This document shows, in pieces, positions 37,693-46,764 of a stretch of DNA of 64,000 nt. Each line of letters begins with the position of its first letter. Within the stretch, counting starts at the first letter, position 1. The notes under the pieces are model-generated. The model saw only the letters and a list, made by a program, of their open reading frames with translations, had not been told where the DNA came from and made no database searches. Source of the stretch: Campylobacter sp. MIT 97-5078 (GTDB lineage Bacteria > Campylobacterota > Campylobacteria > Campylobacterales > Campylobacteraceae); NCBI RefSeq assembly GCF_006864455.1, contig NZ_QHLK01000012.1, positions 1 to 64,000 of the forward strand, given 5' to 3'. The position numbers were made by a program, and so were the translations under genes.

Positions 37693-37869
37693 AATTCAAC
37701 CTTAACTTAAAATGTAAAAATAATGAAGCTGTTTTACTATAGCATAATTTTTTATCTTATTGAAATTAAAATTAAAAATTTAAACTCTATAGTAAGTAAA
37801 GCTTAAATTGTATAAATTGATCAAATATCAAAATTCAAGCCTTGAGTCAAAGCTTGAAAATAGATATTT

Positions 37870-37998
37870 TTAAACCTCTTTTTCTTTTTCAAGCCTTTCA
37901 AGTTTTTCTATCTTATCAAGTTGATTTAAATTGAGCCTTATGAATTTATAACTCAAATATATTACAAGGGGCCAAGCTAGTAAAAATAAGCCTTCCAT
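37870..37998 (-). CDS. 42-residue membrane protein, candidate small subunit of the cyd/cio oxidase
   Basis: This short ORF starts 12 bases after the cydB stop with AAAGGA upstream. Residues 3-20 (GLFLLAWPLVIYLSYKFI) form one membrane helix; the rest is a charged amphipathic tail (KIEKLERLEKEKEV). Its place and form are those of the small subunits of cytochrome bd-type oxidases (CydX, and the CioY protein reported in C. jejuni). It is too short for usual gene callers. I infer that it is cotranscribed with cydAB. Confidence 0.75.
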   Translation of the reverse strand: MEGLFLLAWPLVIYLSYKFIRLNLNQLDKIEKLERLEKEKEV

Positions 37999-38009
37999 AA
38001 TTTTTCCTT

Positions 38010-39137
38010 TCAGTAAGTATGATGATCGTTTGCTATTTCTTCTTTTGTGATTTTTACCCTATCCATAGCACGCCACACATAAAAGATATAAGCTAACACA
38101 AAAGGCACAAGCAAGGATACATAAGCCATAACGCTTAGTGTATAATAACTTGAACTTGCATTTTTAATGCTTAGTGAGCTTTGAAGCTCGCTTAAGGACG
38201 GATAAAAAGCATTTTGCACTCCAAGGCTAGCTAAAAGGGCAAAGACAACTAAAACCACGCCTATACCTAAATTCCATACCCCACATCTTGCTTTGATAAA
38301 GATATTAAGCCAAAGTCCAAGCACTACAAAAACAAGTCCTATTAAGAACAAAATTGCAAAAAACCCATAACAAGATATAAAACTTAAAAAATACCCAAAA
38401 GGCTTCATCACAATCTCGCCATTTTCAGCCATAAAAAAGGCATCTTTAGTAAAAATCCAGCCTAAAAAAACCACGAAAAAAAGCAAAAAAGGCAAGGCAT
38501 TCATAAGCACAGCCTTACTTGCTCTAAGTTTAAGTTCTTCATCTAAGATATTATTCATAAAATAACTTGCCCCTAAAACCCTACTTAAAAACACCAAAGC
38601 TAGAGCTAAGAGATAATTATAAGGATTTAAAAGCAATTCAAGTCCTCTAAAATGGCTTTGCCACTGCACGAAATTATGTTCATTTAAGCTAAAATGTGAG
38701 CCACTATAAAAGCTAGAAAGGGCTATGCCTATGAGAAAAACGCCTAAAAAACCATTGATTTTAAGAAAAATTTCATAAGTTTTTGAGCCATAGACATTAC
38801 CTTCTTTTTTGCGGTATTCATAAGATACAGCTTGGAGTATAAAGCAAAACAAAATCGCCAGCCAAGCCCAATACGCTCCACCAAAACTCGTGCTATAAAA
38901 AAGCGGAAAGGCTGCAAAACACGTCCCACCAAAAAGCACTAAGGTGGTAAAACCAAGCTCCCATTTACGCCCTAAGGAATTAACAAGCATAGTTTTGTCA
39001 AGCTCATTTTTTGATAAAGTATCAATTAAAGTTTGCCCACCTTGCACAAAAAACATAAACACCAAAAACCCACCAAGCAAGCTTACTATAAGCCACCAAT
39101 AAATTTGAAGTCCGCTAAGTTCTAAGCCAAAAAACAT
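38010..39137 (-). CDS. cydB: cytochrome bd-type (CIO) quinol oxidase subunit II
   Basis: 375-residue membrane subunit with about nine helices. The N-terminal LQIYWWLIVSLLGGFLVFMFFVQGGQTL matches the CydB signature in part (W and GG). In Campylobacter the enzyme is known as CioB, as the oxidase is cyanide-insensitive and lacks typical haem d spectra. It begins directly after cydA and is followed by a 42-residue membrane protein. Confidence 0.95.
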   Translation of the reverse strand: MFFGLELSGLQIYWWLIVSLLGGFLVFMFFVQGGQTLIDTLSKNELDKTMLVNSLGRKWELGFTTLVLFGGTCFAAFPLFYSTSFGGAYWAWLAILFCFILQAVSYEYRKKEGNVYGSKTYEIFLKINGFLGVFLIGIALSSFYSGSHFSLNEHNFVQWQSHFRGLELLLNPYNYLLALALVFLSRVLGASYFMNNILDEELKLRASKAVLMNALPFLLFFVVFLGWIFTKDAFFMAENGEIVMKPFGYFLSFISCYGFFAILFLIGLVFVVLGLWLNIFIKARCGVWNLGIGVVLVVFALLASLGVQNAFYPSLSELQSSLSIKNASSSYYTLSVMAYVSLLVPFVLAYIFYVWRAMDRVKITKEEIANDHHTY

Positions 39138-40655
39138 TTAAAACCCCTTTTTGGTATAAGTAAGCATAATCTTAAGTTCAGCCACAAGTAAGGCTGTGAA
39201 AAGCACAGCAAAAAGCCAAAAAGAAATTTGCACATTCACAGCACCTAAATTTGTAGCCGCAATGCCTACTGGCATGAGATCTTGTATAGCCCAAGGCTGG
39301 CGTCCTACTTCAGCGACTATCCAGCCAGCCTCAGCTGCAACAAAACCAAGCGGGACAAAAAACACGCAAACCCATAAAATCTTGCGGAATTTTTCTATAT
39401 TGTTTGCCATTGAAAGATAAAGCACCACGATAAAAAGCACGAAAAATAAGCTTCCTAAAGCTACCATTAGGTGAAAACTATAAAAGATAAGTGCAACAGG
39501 AGGCACAAGTTCTTTAACATCATTAAAATACCCATAGCCAAAGTCTTTAAAATTGCTTTCTAAAATGCCTCTATGCTCGCTCATAGTTCTTGTATCGTTA
39601 TTTTCTTTAGCAAGCTGATAGTTTTTAAGAGCATTTAAAGCAAGCTTGCCTTTGTCAATTCGTTCTTGCATAGGCACCACGCCTTTTTCAGTATTGCCAT
39701 AAATTAAATCCTCAATGCCCGGCACAAAAGAATTTGGATCGCGATTGCCTAAGATCGAAAGTGCATAAGGAATTTCTAAGTCAAATAAAAAGACATTTTC
39801 ATTATCACCCAGTGTTTTGTTTGGATTTAAAATCCCAAAAGGCACAAGTCCAGCTCTATGCTCGCCCTTATAAATGCCTTCCATAGCTGCAAGCTTCATA
39901 GGCTGAGTTTGAGTCACCCTATACGCACTCTCATCACCACTAAAAAAGAGGAAAATCGAACAAATAAAACCAAAACTAGCCCCTACTACAAGGCTTTTTT
40001 TAGCCTCGCTTATAAAACGTTTTTTAAGCAAAAACCACGCAGAAATACCCATAACAAATAAAGCAGCTATAACAAAACCACTACCTATGGTGTGTAAAAA
40101 CTTAGCTATGGCAACTGGACTTAAAGCCACTTCAAAGAAATTTTGCATTTCATTTCTTGCAGTATCTGGATTAAAAGCCATACCTACAGGGTATTGCATC
40201 CAGCCATTTGCCACAAGTATCCAAAAGGCTGATAAATTTGAACCTATAGCAACACACCAAGTAGAAAGCAAGTGAAAGCCTTTTGAAACCTTGTTCCAGC
40301 CAAAAAACATCACCGCAAAAAAAGTCGCCTCTAAGAAAAACGCCATTATGCCTTCAACTGCCAAAGGTGCACCAAAAATATCACCCACAAACCAACTATA
40401 ATTTGCCCAATTCGTTCCAAACTCAAATTCCATGATAATTCCAGTAGCCACACCTATGGCAAAATTTATGGCAAATAAAGCCATCCAAAATTGAGTGATT
40501 TTTTTCCACTTTTCATCATTTGTCTTAACATAAATAGTCTCCATAATCGCTAAAATAAAACTTAGCCCCAAAGTTAAAGGTACAAAGATGAAATGATATA
40601 AAGCAGTGAGGGCAAACTGAGCCCTACTCCAATCCACACTTGATAATTCAGCCAT
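39138..40655 (-). CDS. cydA: cytochrome bd-type (CIO) quinol oxidase subunit I
   Basis: 505-residue haem-carrying subunit that oxidises quinol and reduces oxygen to water. It keeps the distal haem ligand His in RAQFALTALYHFIFVPLTLG, GDIFGAPLAVEG, the second His in VAIAKFLHTIGSG, Met and Glu sites, and the GRQPWAIQDLMP motif. The quinol loop between GDESAYRV and the later helices is long. The ATG at 40655 has GAGGAG five bases before it; GTG at 40658 also opens the frame. In C. jejuni the gene is called cioA. It gives a high-affinity outlet for electrons from GlpD among others. Confidence 0.96.
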   Translation of the reverse strand: MAELSSVDWSRAQFALTALYHFIFVPLTLGLSFILAIMETIYVKTNDEKWKKITQFWMALFAINFAIGVATGIIMEFEFGTNWANYSWFVGDIFGAPLAVEGIMAFFLEATFFAVMFFGWNKVSKGFHLLSTWCVAIGSNLSAFWILVANGWMQYPVGMAFNPDTARNEMQNFFEVALSPVAIAKFLHTIGSGFVIAALFVMGISAWFLLKKRFISEAKKSLVVGASFGFICSIFLFFSGDESAYRVTQTQPMKLAAMEGIYKGEHRAGLVPFGILNPNKTLGDNENVFLFDLEIPYALSILGNRDPNSFVPGIEDLIYGNTEKGVVPMQERIDKGKLALNALKNYQLAKENNDTRTMSEHRGILESNFKDFGYGYFNDVKELVPPVALIFYSFHLMVALGSLFFVLFIVVLYLSMANNIEKFRKILWVCVFFVPLGFVAAEAGWIVAEVGRQPWAIQDLMPVGIAATNLGAVNVQISFWLFAVLFTALLVAELKIMLTYTKKGF

Positions 40656-40657
40656 CA

Positions 40658-40897
40658 CTACTCCTCTTGCAGTAAATTTTTAAGCACAAAATGCGTTTTT
40701 TCCTCATCGCTTTTATACAAAGCTTTGAGGTTATCATCAAAAACAAACATTTCAAAGACAAAAAAGATAACAAAAAGCTTGATAAAAATGATTTTCCACA
40801 AAATTTTTCCAAGAGTAAGGTTTGCAAAACCTTGTTTATAGAACTCAAAAATAGTTTTTATGATTCTTGAATTTGCCCTAAATACCGCCCAAAGCAT
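40658..40897 (-). CDS. DUF4492 small membrane protein upstream of cydA
   Basis: 79 residues with one membrane helix (about 36-55, IIFIKLFVIFFVFEMFVF) between basic and acidic ends. It matches DUF4492, a family regularly found just before cydAB in Campylobacter and Bacteroidetes. The stop codon lies next to the cydA start. A role in oxidase assembly or regulation is likely from the constant linkage but is not proven. Confidence 0.85.
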   Translation of the reverse strand: MLWAVFRANSRIIKTIFEFYKQGFANLTLGKILWKIIFIKLFVIFFVFEMFVFDDNLKALYKSDEEKTHFVLKNLLQEE

Positions 40898-40934
40898 TAT
40901 TTATCGCCTTTATTTTGGAAAATTTAAAATATAG

Positions 40935-40940
40935 ATTATA
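40935..40940 (-). promoter_or_regulatory. -10 box for DUF4492-cydAB
   Basis: TATAAT on the minus strand (context TGTCTATAATCT), 38 bases before the DUF4492 ATG. No -35 box is clear. Confidence 0.5.
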
Positions 40941-41071
40941 GACAATTAAACTTAAAAAATAACTTATGAATAAATATCAAACAATTAAAACTTAAGATTT
41001 GTTTTCTTAACTTATAAGCTTTTATTTTAAAATTCAAAAAGCCCTTTAATGATTTTTTATAAATTTTTAGC

Positions 41072-41077
41072 TACAAT
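41072..41077 (+). promoter_or_regulatory. -10 box for the LOG-mnmA pair
   Basis: TACAAT preceded by TTTTTAGC on the plus strand, 34 bases before the ATG at 41111. Confidence 0.5.
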
Positions 41078-41110
41078 CAATGCTTATTTTTTTAACGCAA
41101 GAGGTAAAAA

Positions 41111-41752
41111 ATGACAAATTATATCAATGATGATTTAGAGCAATTCAACTCTATCATAAAGCTTCACAAGCCCATAACTTTCTTTGGTTCAGCGCGTCTA
41201 AAAAAAGGCAGTTTTTACTACGAGCAGGCTAAAAATTTAGCTTTCAAGTGCGTTGAAGAGGGTTTTAGTGTCATTACAGGTGGCGGTGGAGGCATTATGA
41301 TGGGTGCTAATGAAGGGGCGTTTTATGCTAAGACTAAACTTGGCTTAGAGGGCGAAAAATCCATAGGTTTTAACATTTTTTTACCATTTGAGCAAAAGTT
41401 AAACGACTTTTTAGGATATAATATGACTTTTAAAAGCTTAGCCATTCGCAAAATGGCTCTTATTGAAAAGAGCATTGCTTTTGTGATCTTCCCCGGCGGC
41501 TATGGAACACTTGATGAACTTCTTGAAGTGCTAACCTTAAAGCAACTTGGTTTTAAAGAGGTTCCTATTTTTGTTGTTGGGAAAGAATTTTGGCAGGGTT
41601 TTGATGAGTTTGTCAAGCATTCTTTACTTAAAAACGAAATGATTTCAAATGATGATATTTTTCAGTATGAGATACTTGACGACTTGGATTTGATTATCAA
41701 AAAACTAAAGGAAAATGATGAAAATTTTAGTCGCTATGAGCGGAGGAGTTGA
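41111..41752 (+). CDS. LOG-family nucleoside 5'-monophosphate phosphoribohydrolase-like protein
   Basis: 213 residues, Rossmann-like. The family motifs are the N-terminal ITFFGSARL, the glycine-rich [17 protein letters not shown], and [19 protein letters not shown] with the catalytic Arg in SLAIRKMAL. Enzymes of this family (formerly called lysine decarboxylase) split nucleoside monophosphates into base and ribose phosphate; the plant LOG proteins act on cytokinins. The substrate here is unknown. It overlaps mnmA by 35 bases. Confidence 0.88.
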   Translation: MTNYINDDLEQFNSIIKLHKPITFFGSARLKKGSFYYEQAKNLAFKCVEEGFSVITGGGGGIMMGANEGAFYAKTKLGLEGEKSIGFNIFLPFEQKLNDFLGYNMTFKSLAIRKMALIEKSIAFVIFPGGYGTLDELLEVLTLKQLGFKEVPIFVVGKEFWQGFDEFVKHSLLKNEMISNDDIFQYEILDDLDLIIKKLKENDENFSRYERRS

Positions 41753-42734
41753 TAGCACCATAACCGCTTACACACTTCTTAAACAAGGGCATGAGGTTCA
41801 GGGGTGTTATATGAAATTACACGGCAAGCCCGGTTACCATGAAGAAAATATCGCCAAAGTTGAAAGAGTAGCGAAATTTTTAGGTATAAAACACCACATT
41901 TTAGACTTGCAAGAAGACTTTAAAAAGGCTGTGTATATGCCCTTTGTAAATACCTACAAAGAAGGTAAAACACCCAATCCTTGTGCATGGTGTAACCGCT
42001 TTATCAAGCTTGGTAAGCTTTTAGAATTTGCAAAAAGTTTAGGCTGTGAAAAACTTGCTACAGGACATTATGCACGTATTGAAGATGGTTTTATAAAAGT
42101 TGCAGTTGATGAAAGCAAAGATCAAAGTTACTTTCTCGCCTCAGCTGATAAAAATGCTCTACCTTATCTCATCTTTCCTTTAGGAGAGCAAAGAAAAGAG
42201 CAAGTTAAAGCTTACGCAGCAAGTATAAAAGAACTTCAAAGCTTTGCGACACAAAAAGAAAGTGCTGAAATTTGCTTTGTTGAGGATACTTATGTGCAGG
42301 TTTTAGAGCAGTTTATGAATACAAAAATTTCCGGTGAAGTGCTTGATAGTAGCGGCAAAGTTGTAGGCAAGCATGATGGCTATATGCACTATACTATAGG
42401 CAAAAGACGCGGTTTTGAAGTAAAGGGAGCACATGAGCCACATTTTGTCTTAAAAATCAACGCGGATAAAAATCAAATCGTAGTCGGCAAGAAAGAAGAG
42501 CTTAAAGTCAAGGAATTTGAGCTTGATAAAATCAATCTTTTCTTAGATGCAAAAGAGCTTGATTGTGAAGTAAAAATCCGCTACCGAAGTAAAGCCACGC
42601 CGTGTGTGGTAAAGATAGCAGATGATGGTAGTGCAAAAATAAAACTTAAAGAAGAAGTATATGGGCTTGCAAGCGGACAAATGGCTGTTTTTTATGATAA
42701 AGACAAGGTTCTTGCAAGTGGGTTCATATCATAA
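41718..42734 (+). CDS. mnmA: tRNA-specific 2-thiouridylase
   Basis: 338-residue enzyme that puts sulfur on the wobble uridine of tRNA for Lys, Glu and Gln, using sulfur from IscS. The PP-loop [13 protein letters not shown] is at the N-terminus. The catalytic cysteines lie in [11 protein letters not shown] and AEICFVED, and KDQSYFL is present. Two adjacent ATGs exist; AAGGA at six bases fits 41718. Confidence 0.96.
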   Translation: MKILVAMSGGVDSTITAYTLLKQGHEVQGCYMKLHGKPGYHEENIAKVERVAKFLGIKHHILDLQEDFKKAVYMPFVNTYKEGKTPNPCAWCNRFIKLGKLLEFAKSLGCEKLATGHYARIEDGFIKVAVDESKDQSYFLASADKNALPYLIFPLGEQRKEQVKAYAASIKELQSFATQKESAEICFVEDTYVQVLEQFMNTKISGEVLDSSGKVVGKHDGYMHYTIGKRRGFEVKGAHEPHFVLKINADKNQIVVGKKEELKVKEFELDKINLFLDAKELDCEVKIRYRSKATPCVVKIADDGSAKIKLKEEVYGLASGQMAVFYDKDKVLASGFIS

Positions 42735-42883
42735 ATTTAAAAACTTCTTAAACAAAAACAGAAATCTTTAAAATCAAGAAAATAATAATGAAACAAACTT
42801 GATTTAAAAGTGTATATTGATAAATATTAAGCTATAGTTAAGAACTTAATTTACATTTAAGTTGTATATTTTGGAGTTAATTT

Positions 42884-43993
42884 ATGAAAACCTTCCTAGT
42901 ATCAGCACTTGAGCCTTCAGCTAATCTACATTTAAAAGAAGTTTTAAGAAATTTTAAACAAGAATTTGGGGACTTTGAGCTTTTAGGTATCTTTGATGAG
43001 GTTTTGTGTGAGGAGTTTGGGCTTAAAAACAAGCCTCTTTATAGCTCTCATGAGTTTTCTGCTATGGGCTTTGTTGAGGTTTTACCTCTTATTTTTAAGG
43101 CTAAAAGGGCGATAAAAGAACTTGCGAATTTGAGCCTTGAAACTGAAAAGGTGAGTAAGCTTGACGCTGTGCTTTGTATAGATTCTCCAGCTTTTAATAT
43201 ACCACTGGCTAAAGCTTTGAAAAAAAGTGGCTTAAAAACAAGACAGGTTTATTATATACTGCCTCAGGTTTGGGCTTGGAAGAAGGGGAGAATTCCTATT
43301 ATAGAAGCAAATTTTGATATTTTAGCTTCAATACTTCCTTTTGATAGTCAGTTTTTTACCAAAAGTGTATTTGTAGGGCATCCTTTGCTTGATGAGATTA
43401 AGGAGCATAAGAGTTTAGAGGAGCAAAATGAGATACTTGCTAAAAAAGAACATGGAAAACTCATCGCCTTTTTACCCGGTTCTAGAAAGAGCGAGATCAA
43501 GCGTTTAATGCCTATTTTTAAAGAACTTGCAAGTAAATTTGAGGGTAAAAAAGTGCTATGCGTACCTAGCTTTAATTTTAATAAAATCCCTGAACTTTAT
43601 GGAGATATAAGTGGCTTTGAAGTACAAAGCAATACCCCAGCTTTGCTTAAAAAGTCTGATTTTGCCTTTATTTGTTCTGGCACAGCTACGCTTGAAGCTA
43701 CCCTTGTTGGCACACCTTTTGTGCTAGCTTACAAGGCAAAAAGGATTGATTTTTTCATAGCCAAATTTTTTGTGAAGCTTAAATACATAGGGCTTGCAAA
43801 TTTGATCTGTGATTTTGGTGGGCAAAATGCTTTAAATCCTGAGCTCTTGCAAGATGAAGTGAATGTGCCTAATCTTTTAAAAGCTTATGAAAGCTTTGAT
43901 TATGCGAATTTTTTCAGTAAAGTAGCCTTTGTAAGAAAGTATTTGAAATTTGGCTCGGCTTTCAATGTGGCAAAAATTCTTAATGAGGCTTAA
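42884..43993 (+). CDS. lpxB: lipid-A-disaccharide synthase
   Basis: 369-residue GT19 enzyme that joins UDP-diacylglucosamine and lipid X into the lipid A disaccharide. Motifs include the N-terminal [10 protein letters not shown] (in place of the common GExSGD), [56 protein letters not shown] and [26 protein letters not shown] precedes the ATG. In C. jejuni it is also followed by greA. Confidence 0.95.
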   Translation: MKTFLVSALEPSANLHLKEVLRNFKQEFGDFELLGIFDEVLCEEFGLKNKPLYSSHEFSAMGFVEVLPLIFKAKRAIKELANLSLETEKVSKLDAVLCIDSPAFNIPLAKALKKSGLKTRQVYYILPQVWAWKKGRIPIIEANFDILASILPFDSQFFTKSVFVGHPLLDEIKEHKSLEEQNEILAKKEHGKLIAFLPGSRKSEIKRLMPIFKELASKFEGKKVLCVPSFNFNKIPELYGDISGFEVQSNTPALLKKSDFAFICSGTATLEATLVGTPFVLAYKAKRIDFFIAKFFVKLKYIGLANLICDFGGQNALNPELLQDEVNVPNLLKAYESFDYANFFSKVAFVRKYLKFGSAFNVAKILNEA

Positions 43994-44082
43994 GATATAT
44001 CGTTGATTTTGTGGATTACTTCACTAAGCTCGCAATAACGATTTTTATCATATTTAAAAGCTTAGTTTCATTTTGACTATCC
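43994..44082 (-). other. possible decayed coding remnant downstream of lpxB
   Basis: The minus strand reads, in the same frame as the small ORF at 44083-44199 but beyond its stop, several stops and then [20 protein letters not shown] followed by TAA. The run is short but protein-like. It may be the tail of a gene broken by stop codons. I cannot name it. Confidence 0.3.
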
Positions 44083-44199
44083 TTACTCTTTGCTTGCATA
44101 ATCTGTGCTATCATCCTCATTTAAAACCTCATGATTTTTTTTAATTTCATATCCAGTTGCAGTAGCTGCAACGCTTCTTAAGATAAAGATTTTAAACAT
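44083..44199 (-). CDS. 38-residue small protein, unknown
   Basis: ATG with an excellent ribosome site (AAAAGGAGAAAACA) on the minus strand. The N-terminal half is hydrophobic (FKIFILRSVAATATGY), the rest is charged (EIKKNHEVLNEDD). No known family is recognised. It may be a real small membrane-associated protein or the first part of a broken gene, since open frame resumes after its stop codon. It lies between two housekeeping genes on the other strand. Confidence 0.5.
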   Translation of the reverse strand: MFKIFILRSVAATATGYEIKKNHEVLNEDDSTDYASKE

Positions 44200-44263
44200 T
44201 GTTTTCTCCTTTTAAATTTGAGTTAGTTTGCTCATAAAAGCATTTAAAATTTCAGCTAAGCTT

Positions 44264-44350
44264 TTAAGATAAGGATTTTATGCTTTTACCCTTTTTGTAT
44301 TCTTTTAGGAATTTATAGCCTGCAAAGCCAGCTAAACCTAGTCTTAACAT
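44264..44350 (-). CDS. 28-residue small protein, unknown
   Basis: ATG preceded by AAAGAAGAAACT on the minus strand. It has a short hydrophobic N-terminus (LRLGLAGFAGYKFL) and a basic tail (KEYKKGKSIK). The plan is the same as in the 38-residue ORF that follows it 64 bases later, and the two may be distant copies (both are hydrophobic, then Gly-Tyr, then Lys-rich). Nothing is known of its function. Confidence 0.4.
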   Translation of the reverse strand: MLRLGLAGFAGYKFLKEYKKGKSIKSLS

Positions 44351-44493
44351 AGTTTCTTCTTTAAATTATTATAAAGAAGTGTTTTGATGGATTATGCCAA
44401 AAAAATATGAATTGTTAAAAAATTTTGCTAAATTTTTATTTGTGTTTTGAATTTCAGGTAAAATTCACCTAGATTTAAATTGAAGGAATAATC

Positions 44494-44979
44494 ATGCAAA
44501 AAGAACCTATGAGTAAATTAGGCTATGAAAAACTTGCTCTTGAGCTTGAAGACTTAAAAAATAAGCAACGTCCAGCTGTTGTGGTAGAAATTGATACAGC
44601 CCGATCTCACGGGGATTTAAAAGAAAATGCCGAATATCACGCTGCTCGTGAAAAACAAGCCTTTATAGAAGGTAGGATAGCTGAACTTAGCGATTTACTC
44701 TCACGTGCACAAATCATCGATCCAAGCTCTTATGAACATGAAAGCGTAAAATTTGGTTCAAGTGTTGTTATCATGGATATTGATACAGAAAAAGAAAGTA
44801 AATACACTATAGTAGGCATAGCAGAAGCTGATCTTGACAAGGGTTATATCTCCATAAATTCGCCACTTGCAAGGGCAATGCTAGGCAAAAAAGAAGGTGA
44901 TGAATTTCGTGTAAAACTCCCAAAGGGTGAGAGTGAATTTGAGATAGTAAGCATTGCTTATGAGGCTTTAAAGCTTTAA
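44494..44979 (+). CDS. greA: transcription elongation factor GreA
   Basis: 161-residue factor that rescues backtracked RNA polymerase by stimulating RNA cleavage. The N-terminal coiled coil holds the acidic tip ([20 protein letters not shown], in which Asp and Glu matter), and the C-terminal FKBP-like domain ends at [16 protein letters not shown] precedes the ATG. The metallophosphoesterase gene starts four bases after its stop codon. Confidence 0.97.
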   Translation: MQKEPMSKLGYEKLALELEDLKNKQRPAVVVEIDTARSHGDLKENAEYHAAREKQAFIEGRIAELSDLLSRAQIIDPSSYEHESVKFGSSVVIMDIDTEKESKYTIVGIAEADLDKGYISINSPLARAMLGKKEGDEFRVKLPKGESEFEIVSIAYEALKL

Positions 44980-44983
44980 ACTT

Positions 44984-45802
44984 ATGCAAGAATGCATCAA
45001 AATTCAAAATCGTGCTATATTTTTAGCCGATGCTCATGAAAACGAACAAAGAAAAGGTTTTTGGGACTTTTTACAAGCCTTAAAAAAGGGTGAGATTCAA
45101 AGCCCTCAGCTGATCTTAATGGGTGATATTTTTGATCTTTTAATCGGTGAGGTAAAAGCCACACATAACTTTGCAAAGCCTTATATAGCTTTGCTTGAAG
45201 AACTTTGTGAAACAATGGAGATTATTTATATAGAGGGCAATCATGATTTTAATCTTAAAAAACTTTTTAAAAAAGTAAGGATTTTTAAGCTTCAAGATCA
45301 GCCCTTAAAGGCTGTTTTTTCAAAGATTCAAAATAAAGAATTTGATAACGAACCAAATTTAAGGCAAAATCAAAGGCTTGAGGATATAAAAAATGTGGAG
45401 TTTGATAAGATTGAATACATCTATCTTGCACACGGCGATATTTTTTTATCCCCTTTGCTTGCTTTTGCTTTAAAAAGTCTAAGAAATAAGGTTTTGCTTT
45501 ATTTCTTAAATGCTTTAGATATGCTTTTTCATAATGCCATTTATAAAAAAATCATTAAGAATCAAAATAAAAAAAATCTTTTTTTTACTATCAAGGACTT
45601 TAAAAACTTAGCTTACAAAAGAATATTGAGCTATCCAGAAAATAAGGATTTGATCATAGAAGGACACTATCATCAAAACTTTACCTTAAATGAAAAAACA
45701 ATAAAATATATAAATTTAGCAAGTTTTGCATATGAGAGAAGTTTTTTTGTAGTAGAATTCTCTTTGAAAGTCAAATTTCAAGAAAAGAAATTAAAGGGAT
45801 AA
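44984..45802 (+). CDS. metallophosphoesterase, LpxH-like
   Basis: 272-residue calcineurin-type phosphoesterase. All metal-binding motifs are present: FLADAHENEQ, LILMGDIFDLLIG, YIEGNHDF, YLAHGDIFLS and IEGHYHQNF. The order and spacing resemble UDP-2,3-diacylglucosamine hydrolase (LpxH), and lpxB lies two genes upstream, so a lipid A role is plausible but not shown. The ribosome site is weak, suggesting coupling to greA. The counterpart in C. jejuni is Cj0286c (from memory). Confidence 0.85.
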   Translation: MQECIKIQNRAIFLADAHENEQRKGFWDFLQALKKGEIQSPQLILMGDIFDLLIGEVKATHNFAKPYIALLEELCETMEIIYIEGNHDFNLKKLFKKVRIFKLQDQPLKAVFSKIQNKEFDNEPNLRQNQRLEDIKNVEFDKIEYIYLAHGDIFLSPLLAFALKSLRNKVLLYFLNALDMLFHNAIYKKIIKNQNKKNLFFTIKDFKNLAYKRILSYPENKDLIIEGHYHQNFTLNEKTIKYINLASFAYERSFFVVEFSLKVKFQEKKLKG

Positions 45803-45804
45803 GA

Positions 45805-46761
45805 ATGTTTGACGAAAATATCGTAAAAACGGGTTCAAACGAAATGGAGCTTGTTGATTTTCGTATTTTCAAGCAAGGTCAAGATAAGGTGTATGAGGGA
45901 ATTTATGGTGTAAATGTCTCTAAAGTAAGAGAAATCATCAAAATCCCAACCCTTACCGAACTTCCGGGCGTGCCTGATTACATAGAGGGGATTTTTGATC
46001 TTCGTGGTGTAGTCATTCCGGTCGTCAATCTTGCAAAATGGATGCAAATCACCGAGCCAAAAGACTCTATGCTAAAACCAAGAGTTATTATCACTGAGTT
46101 TAGCAATATACTTATCGGCTTTATCGTGCATGAAGCCAAAAGAATTCGCCGAATTAACTGGAAAGATATAGAACCAGCCACTTTTTCAACGGGTTCAGGA
46201 GCACTTGATAAAGGTAAGATAACCGGTGTAACTCGTATAGAAAATGATGAAGTTTTGCTCATCTTAGACTTAGAAAGCGTAGTTGAAGATCTTGGAATTT
46301 ATACACCAAAAACCGAAGTGGAATATTCAAATATAGAAAAATTCAGTGGCATAGCTCTTACCTTAGATGATAGCTTAACCGCACGAAGAAGAGTAAAAGA
46401 TATGCTTCAAAAAATGGGATTTCAAGTCGTTGAGGCAAAAGATGGGGTTGAGGGTTTGCAAAAACTTAATGAACTCTATCAAGTGTATGGAAATGACATT
46501 AAAACTCAACTCAAAATCATTGTTTCAGATGTGGAAATGCCGCAAATGGACGGCTTCCATTTTGCCGCACGTATTAAAGAAGATGAACGTTTTAAAACCA
46601 TACCTATAATCTTTAATTCATCGCTTTCTAATGAATTTATGAGCGAAAAAGTCATGCAAGAATCAGGCGGAGAAGGGTATTTGGTTAAATTTAACGCCGA
46701 CAACTTCTTCTCAGAAATCACTCGTGTCATCAAAGAGCACGAAGCACAATATCAGGAGTAG
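45805..46761 (+). CDS. cheV: chemotaxis coupling protein CheV
   Basis: 318 residues: a CheW-like domain (about 14-160, LPGVPDYIEGIFDLRGVVIPV in part) and a C-terminal receiver (about 175-310) with phospho-acceptor Asp in IVSDVEMPQMDGF. It couples receptors to CheA and is thought to tune adaptation by phosphorylation. It is first of cheV-cheA-cheW, with three-base gaps. Confidence 0.96.
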   Translation: MFDENIVKTGSNEMELVDFRIFKQGQDKVYEGIYGVNVSKVREIIKIPTLTELPGVPDYIEGIFDLRGVVIPVVNLAKWMQITEPKDSMLKPRVIITEFSNILIGFIVHEAKRIRRINWKDIEPATFSTGSGALDKGKITGVTRIENDEVLLILDLESVVEDLGIYTPKTEVEYSNIEKFSGIALTLDDSLTARRRVKDMLQKMGFQVVEAKDGVEGLQKLNELYQVYGNDIKTQLKIIVSDVEMPQMDGFHFAARIKEDERFKTIPIIFNSSLSNEFMSEKVMQESGGEGYLVKFNADNFFSEITRVIKEHEAQYQE

Positions 46762-46764
46762 ATT

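Noticed and set aside
42769-42810. Inverted repeat AATCAAG ... CTTGATT after mnmA
   Set aside because: The arms are short and about 19 bases apart with no T run, so neither a terminator nor an operator can be supported.
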